From positions 20,199-84,198 of the forward strand of contig CAIOKO010000039.1 in the NCBI GenBank assembly GCA_903858935.1: a DNA stretch of 64,000 nucleotides, written 5' to 3'. This DNA comes from an uncultured Schlesneria sp. GTDB taxonomy: Bacteria; Planctomycetota; Planctomycetia; Planctomycetales; Planctomycetaceae. The translations under genes were made by a program, and so were the position numbers. Below, one piece after another: positions 34,398 through 42,261 of this stretch; the first letter of the stretch is position 1; each line of letters starts with the position of its first letter. Below the pieces are notes generated by a model. The model was not told the origin of the DNA and made no database searches. It saw nothing but the letters and a program-made list of their open reading frames with translations.

Positions 34398-35699
34398 TCA
34401 AAACGGGACTTCGTTTAAGTCGGCGGATGTCCAATCTGCCGGCATTTCCGGCAACTGCAATGCCTCTTCGTCTACGCCACAGACGTCAAGGACAGAAGGC
34501 AGCGGACTGTCTCGGACTTCGCGGATTGAGAGATCCGCTGGGATCATCCAACCAGCAGGGATCGGCCCTCGTGCTGGTGTTGACTGCGTTATCACCCCTC
34601 GTTCGAGGAGTTCCGCCAGGTGCTCGCGCACCGTACGTTCGCTCATGTTCATTGACTGGGCTAATTTCTTGGCGGTGTGCTCACCTGTGAACGTTCTGAC
34701 TCGGGCCACAAACCGCTTTAATGCCTCTGCCGGTTTCCGGCCCAGGCTTTGGCCGAACACTTCATCAAGCAGAATCCGCGCTAGGAAGTAATCTTCCGGC
34801 TGTGCCACGATGCACCCCTTTTCATCACGTTCCCGCTGGTATTGATGCAAGAGTGCAATGGTCTCGATCATGCTCGCCATGTGGCCAAATGATCGTCGTA
34901 CTTCCAAGGGTTCCTTAGGGAACAACGCCGCCAGTCGATTAGCAAAAGGAATCACCGCTTGAAGTGGAGCGAGGCAGCGGTGGAGACACTTGAACTCTTC
35001 CCGCACCTCGCCCCGGCGTTCGCTACTCATTTCACCCGACGATCGTTTAGCGTGCGCTGCCAGGATTTTCTCCGTCTGTTCTGGCCGCTCATCTGAGTGA
35101 AGGACCAGGCACCGATTTGCATCCTCTTCGAAGACTTCTGGTGCCGTCGTCGATTCCACATACGCGATCGGCCCCTTCCGGTGAACTGTCACCGACCGAG
35201 GCCCTTCGCCATCGGAGATTGTTACCACCTTCACTAATTCACCGGCAGAGATCATTTCCCGCAACGCTTTTGTTGTTTGGGCCGTCTCATCGTTTTGTCG
35301 TCGTGGGCGTTCCCCCGCGACGACGAACTTGTGCTCAAGCTCACCCGTTGGCAGGTAATAGAGTGCATTCTGTGTGATCTCGGTGGCCGACAAAATTGCT
35401 TCTGCCGGGAACAACTTTGCGACTTGTTCAATCACATACGATTTCCCCGAAGCGGACGGCCCTTGAACGATGACCGACAACGGACGGTCTAACAGTCTCG
35501 ACGTTCCTGTGAGATAGATCGTCAAAGCGAGCAATCGCTCACCTGCAACGCCCGCCTCTTCGATGCTGTTCACGACCCAACGCAGCAAGTTAGGTGACTT
35601 GAGCGTCAATTCCATTTTTGCCCGCACGTATTCCGGCATTTCAGCCAGTAATTCTTCCCGCGTCTTTCGAATTATCTTTTCTTCAAGCAAGAAACTCAT
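34398..35699 (-). CDS. P-loop ATPase with C-terminal winged helix (element replication/maintenance protein)
   Basis: 433 residues. Helical N-terminus, then Walker A VIVQGPSASGKSYVIEQV (G80-S87). A Walker B-like strand lies around ELEHKFVVAGERP and a sensor region at KGPIAYVESTTAPEVFEEDA. The C-terminal third has a winged helix, KKLAQSMNMSERTVREHLAE, then LLERGVITQ. The same arrangement is found in primase/helicase-like proteins of small integrative elements. Its ATG (after GGAGGCCGC) overlaps the rep stop by 4 bp, so it is translationally coupled to Rep. It may load or act as the element's helicase; this is inference. Confidence 0.7.
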   Translation of the reverse strand: MSFLLEEKIIRKTREELLAEMPEYVRAKMELTLKSPNLLRWVVNSIEEAGVAGERLLALTIYLTGTSRLLDRPLSVIVQGPSASGKSYVIEQVAKLFPAEAILSATEITQNALYYLPTGELEHKFVVAGERPRRQNDETAQTTKALREMISAGELVKVVTISDGEGPRSVTVHRKGPIAYVESTTAPEVFEEDANRCLVLHSDERPEQTEKILAAHAKRSSGEMSSERRGEVREEFKCLHRCLAPLQAVIPFANRLAALFPKEPLEVRRSFGHMASMIETIALLHQYQRERDEKGCIVAQPEDYFLARILLDEVFGQSLGRKPAEALKRFVARVRTFTGEHTAKKLAQSMNMSERTVREHLAELLERGVITQSTPARGPIPAGWMIPADLSIREVRDSPLPSVLDVCGVDEEALQLPEMPADWTSADLNEVPF

Positions 35700-36613
35700 G
35701 CGGCCTCCTTCTTGGCGGGAATGCCGAGTTCAATCGCCTTTCGCTGCACTTCTTGCTTGAACTGGCGGCCCTTCATCTCTTCGCCAATTTCGTTTTCGAG
35801 TTGCCGCCAGGCGTCACCAAAGTCATCAATCCCGTTGCGTGCAGCCAATCCGATGAGAGATGCAGCAACTCGCTTCACCAAGAACGATGTATCCATTGCA
35901 GGCACCGACGCCGCACGCCTGATTCGCTCATCAAAGATGCCGAACCTTTCTGCACACTCTTGAATCATACGCCAGATCGGAAGCACCGTGCGGCGAGTCG
36001 CGTTCTCGTTGTCCTGCTGTCGCAATGAGAACCATTCTTCGGTCAGATAGCGCCAAACTCGACCTTGCTTCTCGCTCAAATCGTTCAGGGAGTTAATCCC
36101 GAATCCTTTCAACGCTGTGCGGCGTAACTGAAACTCACACCGCCACACGTCGACATTTTCGGTGATTTGCCATAGCGGAAGAAACCATGTCTTTCCGCTC
36201 GCTTCAATTTCTACGGACTTGTCGTAAACACGAAGCATGATCTCCGCACCTGGTTGTCCTTGATAGAACGTACGCAAATCATCGCTTCCGAGGTGAATCC
36301 TCCGATCTTTACTTCGACACACTGCATGACGCCGTAGAAACTCATCCGTCAAGCCGCCGGGAATTAGCATATCGACGCACAGGTCACATCGGTTGATGCG
36401 TTCCTCTCTCACCACTCCTTCAGCCAGTGCAGCCAACTTGCTCCGCACGTGGTCAATAGCGGCCCTCGGTCCTTTCGCCCATAGAAGCTGCGCGCTCACC
36501 GAGACGAACACATTCGGAGTATCGCCGATCGGCCCTCCGGTGCGAGACAGGTACAACTGAAAGTCAGGGAACTGAACATGGAATGGGAAATTCGGCTTCC
36601 CACTGGCAAGCAC
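35696..36613 (-). CDS. Replication initiator (Rep_trans family), C-terminal part
   Basis: 305 residues read from GTG 36613, immediately after an in-frame TAG. Family features of Rep_trans/RstA-like rolling-circle initiators: RINRCDLCVDMLIPGGL, then GAEIMLRVYDKSVEIEASG with the Tyr-Asp-Lys box, and VWRCEFQLRRTALKGFGI. The text begins abruptly in FPFHVQFPDFQLYLSRTG, normally the middle of such a protein. No good ribosome site precedes the GTG, whereas the ORF directly upstream in the same frame has one. I therefore think this is the larger half of a single 450-residue protein split by one stop codon. Confidence 0.8.
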   Translation of the reverse strand: MLASGKPNFPFHVQFPDFQLYLSRTGGPIGDTPNVFVSVSAQLLWAKGPRAAIDHVRSKLAALAEGVVREERINRCDLCVDMLIPGGLTDEFLRRHAVCRSKDRRIHLGSDDLRTFYQGQPGAEIMLRVYDKSVEIEASGKTWFLPLWQITENVDVWRCEFQLRRTALKGFGINSLNDLSEKQGRVWRYLTEEWFSLRQQDNENATRRTVLPIWRMIQECAERFGIFDERIRRAASVPAMDTSFLVKRVAASLIGLAARNGIDDFGDAWRQLENEIGEEMKGRQFKQEVQRKAIELGIPAKKEAA

Positions 36614-37048
36614 CTAGCAGCGTCCATCACCCGCGACTTGACCACCGTTTCGGGACGCTTTCCGTTTCAATTCTCCGAGCTTCGCCACGATTCGCGGCCA
36701 ATCTTCGGCGAATTCGACGTATAGGTTTACATCCAGCGTATCGACCCCCGACAAAAGAACTCTTGTCCCCTTATCGCCTATCTGAACTAATTGATCGCTC
36801 TCTACTGAACTATAAACTTTCCCCTTTAAATCCTTCTTCCCCCCTACTGAAACTTTAGGGGGGCGTGTTACAAATAACGCCCCCCGATCAAATGCGACGG
36901 TCGCCGGTTCGCCCGCGTATCCGCGGCTCCCGGCGACCTCTGCATTTGTTGCATTCGATACGCTTCCATGGTTATTGCTGTCGTCAGCAGTGACCGCAGA
37001 TGCGACATTCGCCGGATGTGGCGCACCCAGGGACGTAGAATCGTCCAT
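36614..37048 (-). CDS. Replication initiator, N-terminal part (ends at in-frame TAG)
   Basis: 144 residues. AAGGGAGTTTCTTT lies directly before the ATG, one of the clearest ribosome sites in the island. The first 50 residues are low-complexity. From about 100, GVDTLDVNLYVEFAEDWPRI, then VAKLGELKRKASRNGG, gives the strand-helix start of Rep-type initiators. The TAG at 36616-36614 is followed without a gap by the C-terminal part in the same frame. Without read-through the product lacks the catalytic segments. A GC-rich inverted repeat inside the gene (36858-36885) may form a hairpin in the mRNA or DNA. Confidence 0.7.
   Translation of the reverse strand: MDDSTSLGAPHPANVASAVTADDSNNHGSVSNATNAEVAGSRGYAGEPATVAFDRGALFVTRPPKVSVGGKKDLKGKVYSSVESDQLVQIGDKGTRVLLSGVDTLDVNLYVEFAEDWPRIVAKLGELKRKASRNGGQVAGDGRC
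36858..36885. repeat. GC-rich inverted repeat inside the rep 5' half
   Basis: GGGGGGCGTGTTA and TAACGCCCCCC form an 11-bp stem with a 2-nt bulge and a 4-nt loop. In rolling-circle replicons the double-strand origin often lies within or near rep as such a hairpin, so it is a candidate origin or attenuator. Nothing in the sequence proves either. Confidence 0.45.
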
Positions 37049-37649
37049 AAAGAAACTCCCTTTTGTGCAATAGACGCCCTTGCCTAACTGGATTGATCCA
37101 GTAGATTTGCCGTCGTTCCGTGATTCGGTGGTGCACTTGGGGAGTGGTGGGTGAGTTTTTTAGGTTGGGCCGGTTATTTTATTTTTGGGTACCATCGATT
37201 CTTTCTCGACGGCGAAATTTTTTATTCGGTTTGGCCCGGTGTGTAGTTTTAATGTGTTGTTAAAGTGTGTGCTTGTTTTTTATATTGGAACGTTCGGCAT
37301 TCAATTCGACGCTTCGCCTTCCGATTGGTGTCCTTCACCAAATCGGCACCCTTGTTGACTTGCGATTGCTCTCCCGTGGACCGTCCAAGGGCATACATCG
37401 AGCAGAAGCCGCTTTAGGGATGCGGACAACGTTGACCTATTTGGAATATCGTGAAGTGTTCGATGCGACCTACAGACATTCTTTTGGACTAATTATTTTT
37501 TCCATAATGTTAGCCTTTTCCTAAAATCCCTCATTTCTGGTCTCGCTTCGGGCGTGCCCCTGGCGGGTCGGGCTCTCCGCTACGATGAAGACATCTCCGC
37601 TGCGATCCCTCACGCAAATGCACCTTGCACGACGAGGCCGCTTGTCTGA

Positions 37650-37712
37650 CCGTCTTCGTCCGTCGCGGCCAGGGAACCCCACACGAGCCCTAACCGCGAC
37701 GGACGAAGACGG
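37650..37712. repeat. 19-bp perfect inverted repeat with 25-bp spacer
   Basis: CCGTCTTCGTCCGTCGCGG (37650-37668) is the exact reverse complement of CCGCGACGGACGAAGACGG (37694-37712). AGGG/CCCT extends the pairing inward. The length and perfection suggest recent formation or selection. It could be an inverted-repeat element, a recombination site or a transcript-end hairpin; no T-run follows. Confidence 0.7.
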
Positions 37713-38018
37713 CAGATCGAAACCGGCAGACATCGCCGTTCATTCAGCTCAATTCGGATGGCTTCGCCGCTGAAGAGTTGTTTCAAAGGCCCTTCCGCTT
37801 GGGCCCAAATCCGGCAGCCTTGACGGATTCCCAATATGATATTGGCCAATGATTTTTGGCTTCGGCCAGAAATGTCAATGAAGGGTATTCAGGCCTTTAA
37901 GTCAGGGCTTCGTGACATGGCTTCCCGTCACAGTGACCCTAGGAATTGGCTAACAACGATGGAAAGGTGATTTCTCATCGGCTGATTTTCAGATTTGGCA
38001 GCGATTCTTGGAGTTCGT

Positions 38019-38138
38019 TTATCCCGCATCAGTAGTTTGTGTATCCCCTGACGAAAGCATGACGATGTTTTTGAGTCCGCCGAGTTCTTTCAATCCAATA
38101 TCCGTGATCTGGTTGTTGTCAAGGTAAAGCGAATCACT
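38019..38138 (-). pseudogene. Leucine-rich-repeat protein fragment
   Basis: The minus-strand frame ending at TAA 38021-38019 reads SLYLDNNQITDIGLKELGGL then KNIVMLSSGDTQTTDAG. The first part is a standard LRR unit. A stop codon lies directly upstream in the same frame, and the preceding DNA gives other LRR-like scraps in different frames. I read it as the decayed 3' end of an LRR protein gene. Confidence 0.5.
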
Positions 38139-38537
38139 TCAGGACATTTCCGGTGGGGGTGCTTTGTATACGGATAACAACACACCCATCTGGACCGGGG
38201 AACATCGGTCAAATAAGATGCAATCCAGGATGGCGTCGCACCGCAGTTGGCCCAAGCGACACGGAGGATCCGACCAGATTTATAAACATGGCTCGCGGGA
38301 TCAATTGGAGATGGAGGTGGAGCGGATTTGATCTCGGCCAACTCAATGACTCCGAACCTCAGGAGTCGACTAGGCTAGGCTGGTGGTTAATTCCACATTG
38401 GTTCATGACCCTTCCGCTGACGCTGCTCTCGACGTATTCGCTACTCAGCACGCCGCGAAGTGTGAAGCCGACATCAGATTTTCAGACCACATAGCCGTGG
38501 TGAGTCAGGTATATCATTCCCCTTTTTTTCGGCCATC

Positions 38538-39266
38538 TCAATTGTTATCCGGCATCTTCGACTGGGCTTCGTTGCCGATGTCCTCAATAACCATCTCGAT
38601 TTCCTTCGAAAAATTCAGTTTGTCGTCGTTTTCATCGTTTTTGATTCGAAAACAAGCAAAGGAAAAGACAGGCGCAGTGATTGGATCAAACCAGGCAGTG
38701 GACTCCTCAATCTGTGCGCGAGTCGTGATTGCCGTCTTGTCCGTTCTTGTCCGCGCCTCTGAAATCGACAAGCGTCCTTTTTGATAATCGACATTACGCG
38801 CTTTGTCCAGACGTTCTGTTTTCTGCCACCTACCGGGAAAAAACCTCAGAAGGTTGCTGTTTGATTTGATTTCTTGCCCAAGTTTTATCGCTCGCACATC
38901 GAAGTCACCGTTTTTAAACCAGCCACGCTTGAGACCTCCGAGCGGCTTTTCACTTTCGAGCAAATCCTTTTCAGGGATGAGAATCTTATACAATGAAATT
39001 CTCTCTTTATTTTCCAGTGACCAAACACGGTTCAGTTCGACCCATCGGCATTTCTCGCCATCTTCAGTTCTGGTGCCTACGAGAGAACACGTCATTTTTT
39101 CCGTATATTCTCCTCGGAACACCCCATTGACTTCCGTCTTCTCATTCCATGAATATCTGATCCACCAACCGTCGTCGGGTAGCTTTGCGGTTTGATCTTC
39201 CGCGTTAGTGTTCAGATCATAAACCCAAGTAATCAGGAAAAGAGAAATGGCAACACGAACATTCAT
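38538..39266 (-). CDS. Hypothetical secreted protein
   Basis: 242 residues, no family recognised. The N-terminus MNVRVAISLFLITWVYDLNT looks like a signal peptide. The rest alternates charged and aromatic residues with beta character: GWWIRYSWNEKTEVNGVF, then CRWVELNRVWSLENKERISL. It ends in a charged helical tail. Ribosome site GAAGGAACC lies before the ATG. It is 24 bp after the Phd-like antitoxin, where a toxin would normally be found, but nothing in it resembles a toxin. Confidence 0.55.
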   Translation of the reverse strand: MNVRVAISLFLITWVYDLNTNAEDQTAKLPDDGWWIRYSWNEKTEVNGVFRGEYTEKMTCSLVGTRTEDGEKCRWVELNRVWSLENKERISLYKILIPEKDLLESEKPLGGLKRGWFKNGDFDVRAIKLGQEIKSNSNLLRFFPGRWQKTERLDKARNVDYQKGRLSISEARTRTDKTAITTRAQIEESTAWFDPITAPVFSFACFRIKNDENDDKLNFSKEIEMVIEDIGNEAQSKMPDNN

Positions 39267-39289
39267 GGATCGGTTCCTTCAACTCAACG

Positions 39290-39493
39290 TTATTCGTTGT
39301 TGTCTTCGAGGAGAATTGTTAGTAAACCCTTAGCGCTCCCTGCCTTTCGGGGTTTGCGTAGCGGTGGTTCTTCGGCCTGCAAACGGGCAATCGGCTGATG
39401 ATTGCGAGCAATCACCAGGAACTCACCCGATGCCAAGTGATCGATCAGTTCCGGCAAATTGGCCTGAGCCTCTTCGAGAGTCACAGTTGTCAT
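39290..39493 (-). CDS. Phd/YefM-family antitoxin
   Basis: 67 residues. TVTLEEAQANLPELIDHLAS is the dimerising/DNA-binding N-terminal pattern of Phd/YefM proteins, followed by GEFLVIARNHQPIARLQ, the conserved IxxxGxPVARL-like strand. The C-terminal tail, normally the toxin-neutralising part, is KGLLTILLEDNNE. No toxin gene follows or precedes it; the next genes are another small antitoxin-like protein upstream and an unrelated protein downstream. Confidence 0.8.
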   Translation of the reverse strand: MTTVTLEEAQANLPELIDHLASGEFLVIARNHQPIARLQAEEPPLRKPRKAGSAKGLLTILLEDNNE

Positions 39494-39524
39494 TTTTCAA
39501 TCACTTTCTGACCAACGAGGCCAA

Positions 39525-39725
39525 TCAATCACGCAACTCACGCGTATATTTCACGGCGACATCCACCGTCCCGACCCTCTTTCTTGTCTCCTCACGCATG
39601 AAATCCATCCGCTCCCACGACTTCCTCATTTCTTCGGGGTCACGAGGTTCGCCCCTCATCAACTTGGCGATGAGTTCATCGACCTGTTGTTTCGTGACTT
39701 CGGTGGTGATGGATTCTGTGGACAT
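39525..39725 (-). CDS. Small antitoxin-like protein
   Basis: 66 residues, helical and charged: VTKQQVDELIAKLMRGEPRD, then SWERMDFMREETRKRVGTVD and VAVKYTRELRD. The closing pattern (IREETRRxxGxxDIAVxxIRExRD) recalls small proteins encoded directly before PIN-domain toxins, where they serve as antitoxins. Here the next gene, 32 bp on, is a Phd-like antitoxin instead. No toxin is nearby. Assignment rests on pattern memory only. Confidence 0.5.
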   Translation of the reverse strand: MSTESITTEVTKQQVDELIAKLMRGEPRDPEEMRKSWERMDFMREETRKRVGTVDVAVKYTRELRD

Positions 39726-39805
39726 GTATCGATTGTCGGCAGACTTGGCGCGAACGTCAACTGAAATCTGCCACGTCTACAATCCGCCTGAAACTGACGT
39801 CAATG

Positions 39806-39844
39806 GGGACGGTCTCCGAACTTTGCAAGTTCGGAGACCGTCCC
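39806..39844. repeat. Perfect 18-bp hairpin
   Basis: GGGACGGTCTCCGAACTT, loop TGC, AAGTTCGGAGACCGTCCC. Flanking CAA(T)/TTG extends it. GTTGTTAATTTG follows on the plus strand. It could be an intrinsic terminator between the antitoxin-like gene and the integrase-tail fragment, or a mobile palindromic unit. Confidence 0.75.
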
Positions 39845-39848
39845 GTTG

Positions 39849-39977
39849 TTAATTTGCGAGTGCCTTTTCTTCCCAATGACCGATTTCGACGCCGACATCA
39901 TGCTTCGGCCCTCCCCCCATTAATCCCCCCACTAATGCACGAAAGCTGCGTTTTAGCAACGTCTTGTCGAAGCGTAG
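39849..39977 (-). pseudogene. Possible C-terminal remnant of a second tyrosine integrase
   Basis: The minus-strand frame ends at TAA 39851-39849 and reads DKTLLKRSFRALVGGLMGGG then PKHDVGVEIGHWEEKALAN. ALVGGLMGGG parallels PLVGGFVGGT in the tail of the integrase at 32604-34043, and 16 bp of DNA is identical. A stop lies just upstream. It could be the relic of a related integrase marking another element end. The match is short, so I am only moderately convinced. Confidence 0.4.
39922..39937 (+). repeat. 16-bp direct repeat shared with the integrase 3' end
   Basis: AATCCCCCCACTAATG occurs here and at 32683-32698 (inside the integrase gene) in the same orientation, 7.24 kb apart. A further CCCCCC lies five bases before each copy. 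It is either shared integrase-tail coding sequence or an element-end repeat. Confidence 0.6.
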
Positions 39978-39983
39978 TCAAAA

Positions 39984-40012
39984 AGAAAACCCCTGCAAAA
40001 CAGGGGTTTTCT
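39984..40012. terminator. Bidirectional intrinsic terminator
   Basis: AGAAAACCCCTG, loop CAAAA, CAGGGGTTTTCT: a perfect 12-bp stem whose base is A-rich on one side and T-rich on the other, so either strand ends in a T-run. It separates the HicB-like gene from the integrase-tail fragment. Confidence 0.75.
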
Positions 40013-40149
40013 CAAGCATTCGGAACGCGTTGGGAAAGCGAACAAGTCTTCGGAACCGATCCGTACATTCCGACTTCGCCACTGCTGAAACAAAAGGTCG
40101 GCTTCCGGTGCCTATGAAAGGACGATGATTTGTCGAAATGCCGTTAGTG

Positions 40150-40431
40150 TTAACTCAATTCTAGCCGCTGGGCATCACGTTGGCTGTAGATTTCGTTGCA
40201 GATGTCATTGAGCACGGGATCATCGCGAAAGATGCCTGATAATGCCGCCACGCCACCCGGCCGAACTTCAAGATCGATCAGTTCGCCTGCAGCGATCTTT
40301 TCGGCCAATTCGCGTTCAAGTGCAGCGATAGCTTCGCCGCGCGAGGCGCGGACAGCATGCAATGTTGATGATCCCAACAAGCTGGCGTTGAACTGCCCGT
40401 TCGATTCTTCAACAAGAACGGTCACTGTCAT
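40150..40431 (-). CDS. HicB/antitoxin-like small protein
   Basis: 93 residues from the ATG at 40431. MTVTVLVEESNGQFNASLLG, then STLHAVRASRGEAIAALERE, fits the strand-strand-helix start of HicB-like proteins (degenerate RNase H fold). FRDDPVLNDICNEIYSQRDA is the C-terminal segment seen in antitoxins that precede PIN-type toxins. No toxin gene follows: the next 130 bp on this strand contain no start with family features. It lies at the right side of the island. Confidence 0.6.
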   Translation of the reverse strand: MTVTVLVEESNGQFNASLLGSSTLHAVRASRGEAIAALERELAEKIAAGELIDLEVRPGGVAALSGIFRDDPVLNDICNEIYSQRDAQRLELS

Positions 40432-40662
40432 CGACCTGACCCTTTCATCCGCGCCGCATGTGATAACACACTTGAATTTAAGGATTCGAGTTATGTTCCG
40501 AAATTCCGATCGCACTTAGTGTAACAAACTCGTTCGATTCAAAACAATTGCGGTTCACGTTTCCTGTTGAAGCGATTAGCCCGTGACCGGCGAATACGCC
40601 CGTGTTTCGTCAACGCAATGGAAACGAAGTCTGTCCTCAGCCACCAGCCATGTGTTTGAGCA

Positions 40663-42237
40663 TCACAGCCGCTTCAAAATCTCGGCGGCTTTCGCTTCGA
40701 ACAAGGCTTGCCATTCGGGGGCGAGGATGCAGTCGCAGTCCTCTTGGGCGCTGCCGACGTTCAGAAGTTGTTCTGACGTCGGTGCGTAATAGATATAGCC
40801 GTTTGTGTACCCCGCGACGAAGGTTGGCTTGTGAGGTGACCTGGCTTTGATATTCAGCCCGATCTGTACCGTCAGTTCGCCTGGAAAGGTGATCAGTGTA
40901 AAGTCACCGATTCGAAGGCCTGCAACCTCGACGTCGATCGTTCGTTTTCCGGCGGCGACATTTTCGGCGTGATGTTTCTTGAGTAACGCCAGATTTGTTT
41001 GCGTTCGAGTTAACTGTTCCATCGTTTGAATGTTGTCGATGTACTGCTTCATGTTACGACGGTTGTCGGTATCGAGTTTACTTACGTCCGATCGACCGAG
41101 CTTCTTCTCGTGCAGATAAAGATGTGAGTAATACGCAGGAAATTCTTCTGCGAGATTGTATTTGACGATCAGCGGTAAAAATGTCTTCAAATTCAGACTC
41201 GTCCCTTTCAGCGATTGAACCAATCGCTGCTGTTCGGCCTCCATCGCGGAAATTCGCTCGGCCACATCCGCTCGGGGAAGAGTGAGTGTCTCATTAATCA
41301 CCCCCAGACGATTGTCGTCATTGCACGAGATTTTTCTCATCGCTTTCAACGTACTGAGGCCGAGCGTGTTTCCCAGTGGTTCGGCGTTTCGAGGGTGGTC
41401 GACGTCCTTATACAAAATGGGATTGATATCCCCGCCACACCCCTGTACGAACAATGCGATCGCTCCATCGCTCAGGTTGTCTTCGATGACGCGGCTGGCG
41501 AAGCCGGTGACATCCGCCGTGTTTCCACCGTTGGGAACTCCCTGGATCGGATGACAGGCGAAGTTGTAAACGACCGCGAGATTGGACCCGTCCATGCGGT
41601 CCAGACGAAGGATTCCGATCTCAGGATCAATCGGCCCCACCTCGGCAACGTCTTCGTCGGCGGGCATTGAGTAGGCATGTCGCACATCCACGACGTTGCC
41701 ATTTTTAAGCTTCAGTCGCCGGTTCTCCATGATGCGGTCTTCGCGGCCGCTTCCGACGCCTGTTCTGACCGCGACCAGTTTCTGCATCGCGAGTTTGACG
41801 GCTTGAACAGTCCGATCATCCACGTCGGAACAGACCACGCCGTGACAATGACTGGCGTTGATCAAAACGTGCTTTGGAGGAACGTTCAGTTCCTTTTCGA
41901 GCCTTGCCCGAACTTTGGGAAGATAATCATTTTTGATGTGCCCGATTTCACCAACAGCAACAGCATCGACGGTGACGATCACGACCATCGTCGTGTCGCT
42001 CTTGATGACAAGAGCCTTCGCGTACAGCGGATCATTCACCGGCCCTGCTTCGACATTCGTGATGTCGACTTTGGCCGCACCCGCCATCATCGAAGCGGCA
42101 TATGAGAGTCGATGACTTGATACGATGACCAATACGGCGAGACTCAGCAGAGTTAACTTTCGTTTCCGGCAGTCTCCTGAAACTGAGTCCTTTTGACGTC
42201 GTTCAATGTTCCTGATGAAATTCAACATCACGGTCAC
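40663..42237 (-). CDS. Secreted neutral/alkaline ceramidase-like protein
   Basis: 524 residues. Signal region LTLLSLAVLVIVSSHRLSYA after a basic start; the first or fourth codon (both Met) could begin translation. Recognised by AGAAKVDITNVEAG at the start of the mature chain, VLINASHCHG with the zinc His pair, VVYNFACHPIQGVP, and FVQGCGGDINPILY. These are the neutral ceramidase N-terminal-domain landmarks found in many planctomycete secreted proteins. True ceramidase activity is not implied. The end TNGYIYYAPTSEQL is also typical. Confidence 0.82.
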   Translation of the reverse strand: MTVMLNFIRNIERRQKDSVSGDCRKRKLTLLSLAVLVIVSSHRLSYAASMMAGAAKVDITNVEAGPVNDPLYAKALVIKSDTTMVVIVTVDAVAVGEIGHIKNDYLPKVRARLEKELNVPPKHVLINASHCHGVVCSDVDDRTVQAVKLAMQKLVAVRTGVGSGREDRIMENRRLKLKNGNVVDVRHAYSMPADEDVAEVGPIDPEIGILRLDRMDGSNLAVVYNFACHPIQGVPNGGNTADVTGFASRVIEDNLSDGAIALFVQGCGGDINPILYKDVDHPRNAEPLGNTLGLSTLKAMRKISCNDDNRLGVINETLTLPRADVAERISAMEAEQQRLVQSLKGTSLNLKTFLPLIVKYNLAEEFPAYYSHLYLHEKKLGRSDVSKLDTDNRRNMKQYIDNIQTMEQLTRTQTNLALLKKHHAENVAAGKRTIDVEVAGLRIGDFTLITFPGELTVQIGLNIKARSPHKPTFVAGYTNGYIYYAPTSEQLLNVGSAQEDCDCILAPEWQALFEAKAAEILKRL

Positions 42238-42261
42238 CTGTTAAAGTAAGACCAGTTAGGC

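Larger units (their letters stand above)
37049..38537. other. Gene-poor island region
   Basis: About 1.5 kb with no gene I can support. 37060-37290 is AT-rich with long T and G/T runs and a CTGGATTGATCCAG palindrome (37089-37102), a possible origin or promoter zone for rep. 37560-37860 contains a long perfect inverted repeat (37650-37712). 38019-38138 encodes a leucine-rich-repeat fragment in a broken frame. Plus-strand frames at 37267-37524 and 38153-38494 have no family features. Confidence 0.5.

Noticed and set aside
37267..37524. 85-codon plus-strand frame in the island
   Set aside because: No domain, signal or ribosome site; composition resembles non-coding DNA, and the surrounding region is decayed.
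38153..38494. 113-codon plus-strand frame
   Set aside because: It is antisense to broken LRR-like text and has no supporting features.
32400..40450. CRISPR array or phage structural genes in the island
   Set aside because: No regularly spaced repeats and no capsid, terminase or tail-like frames were seen; the content fits a small integrative plasmid-like element.
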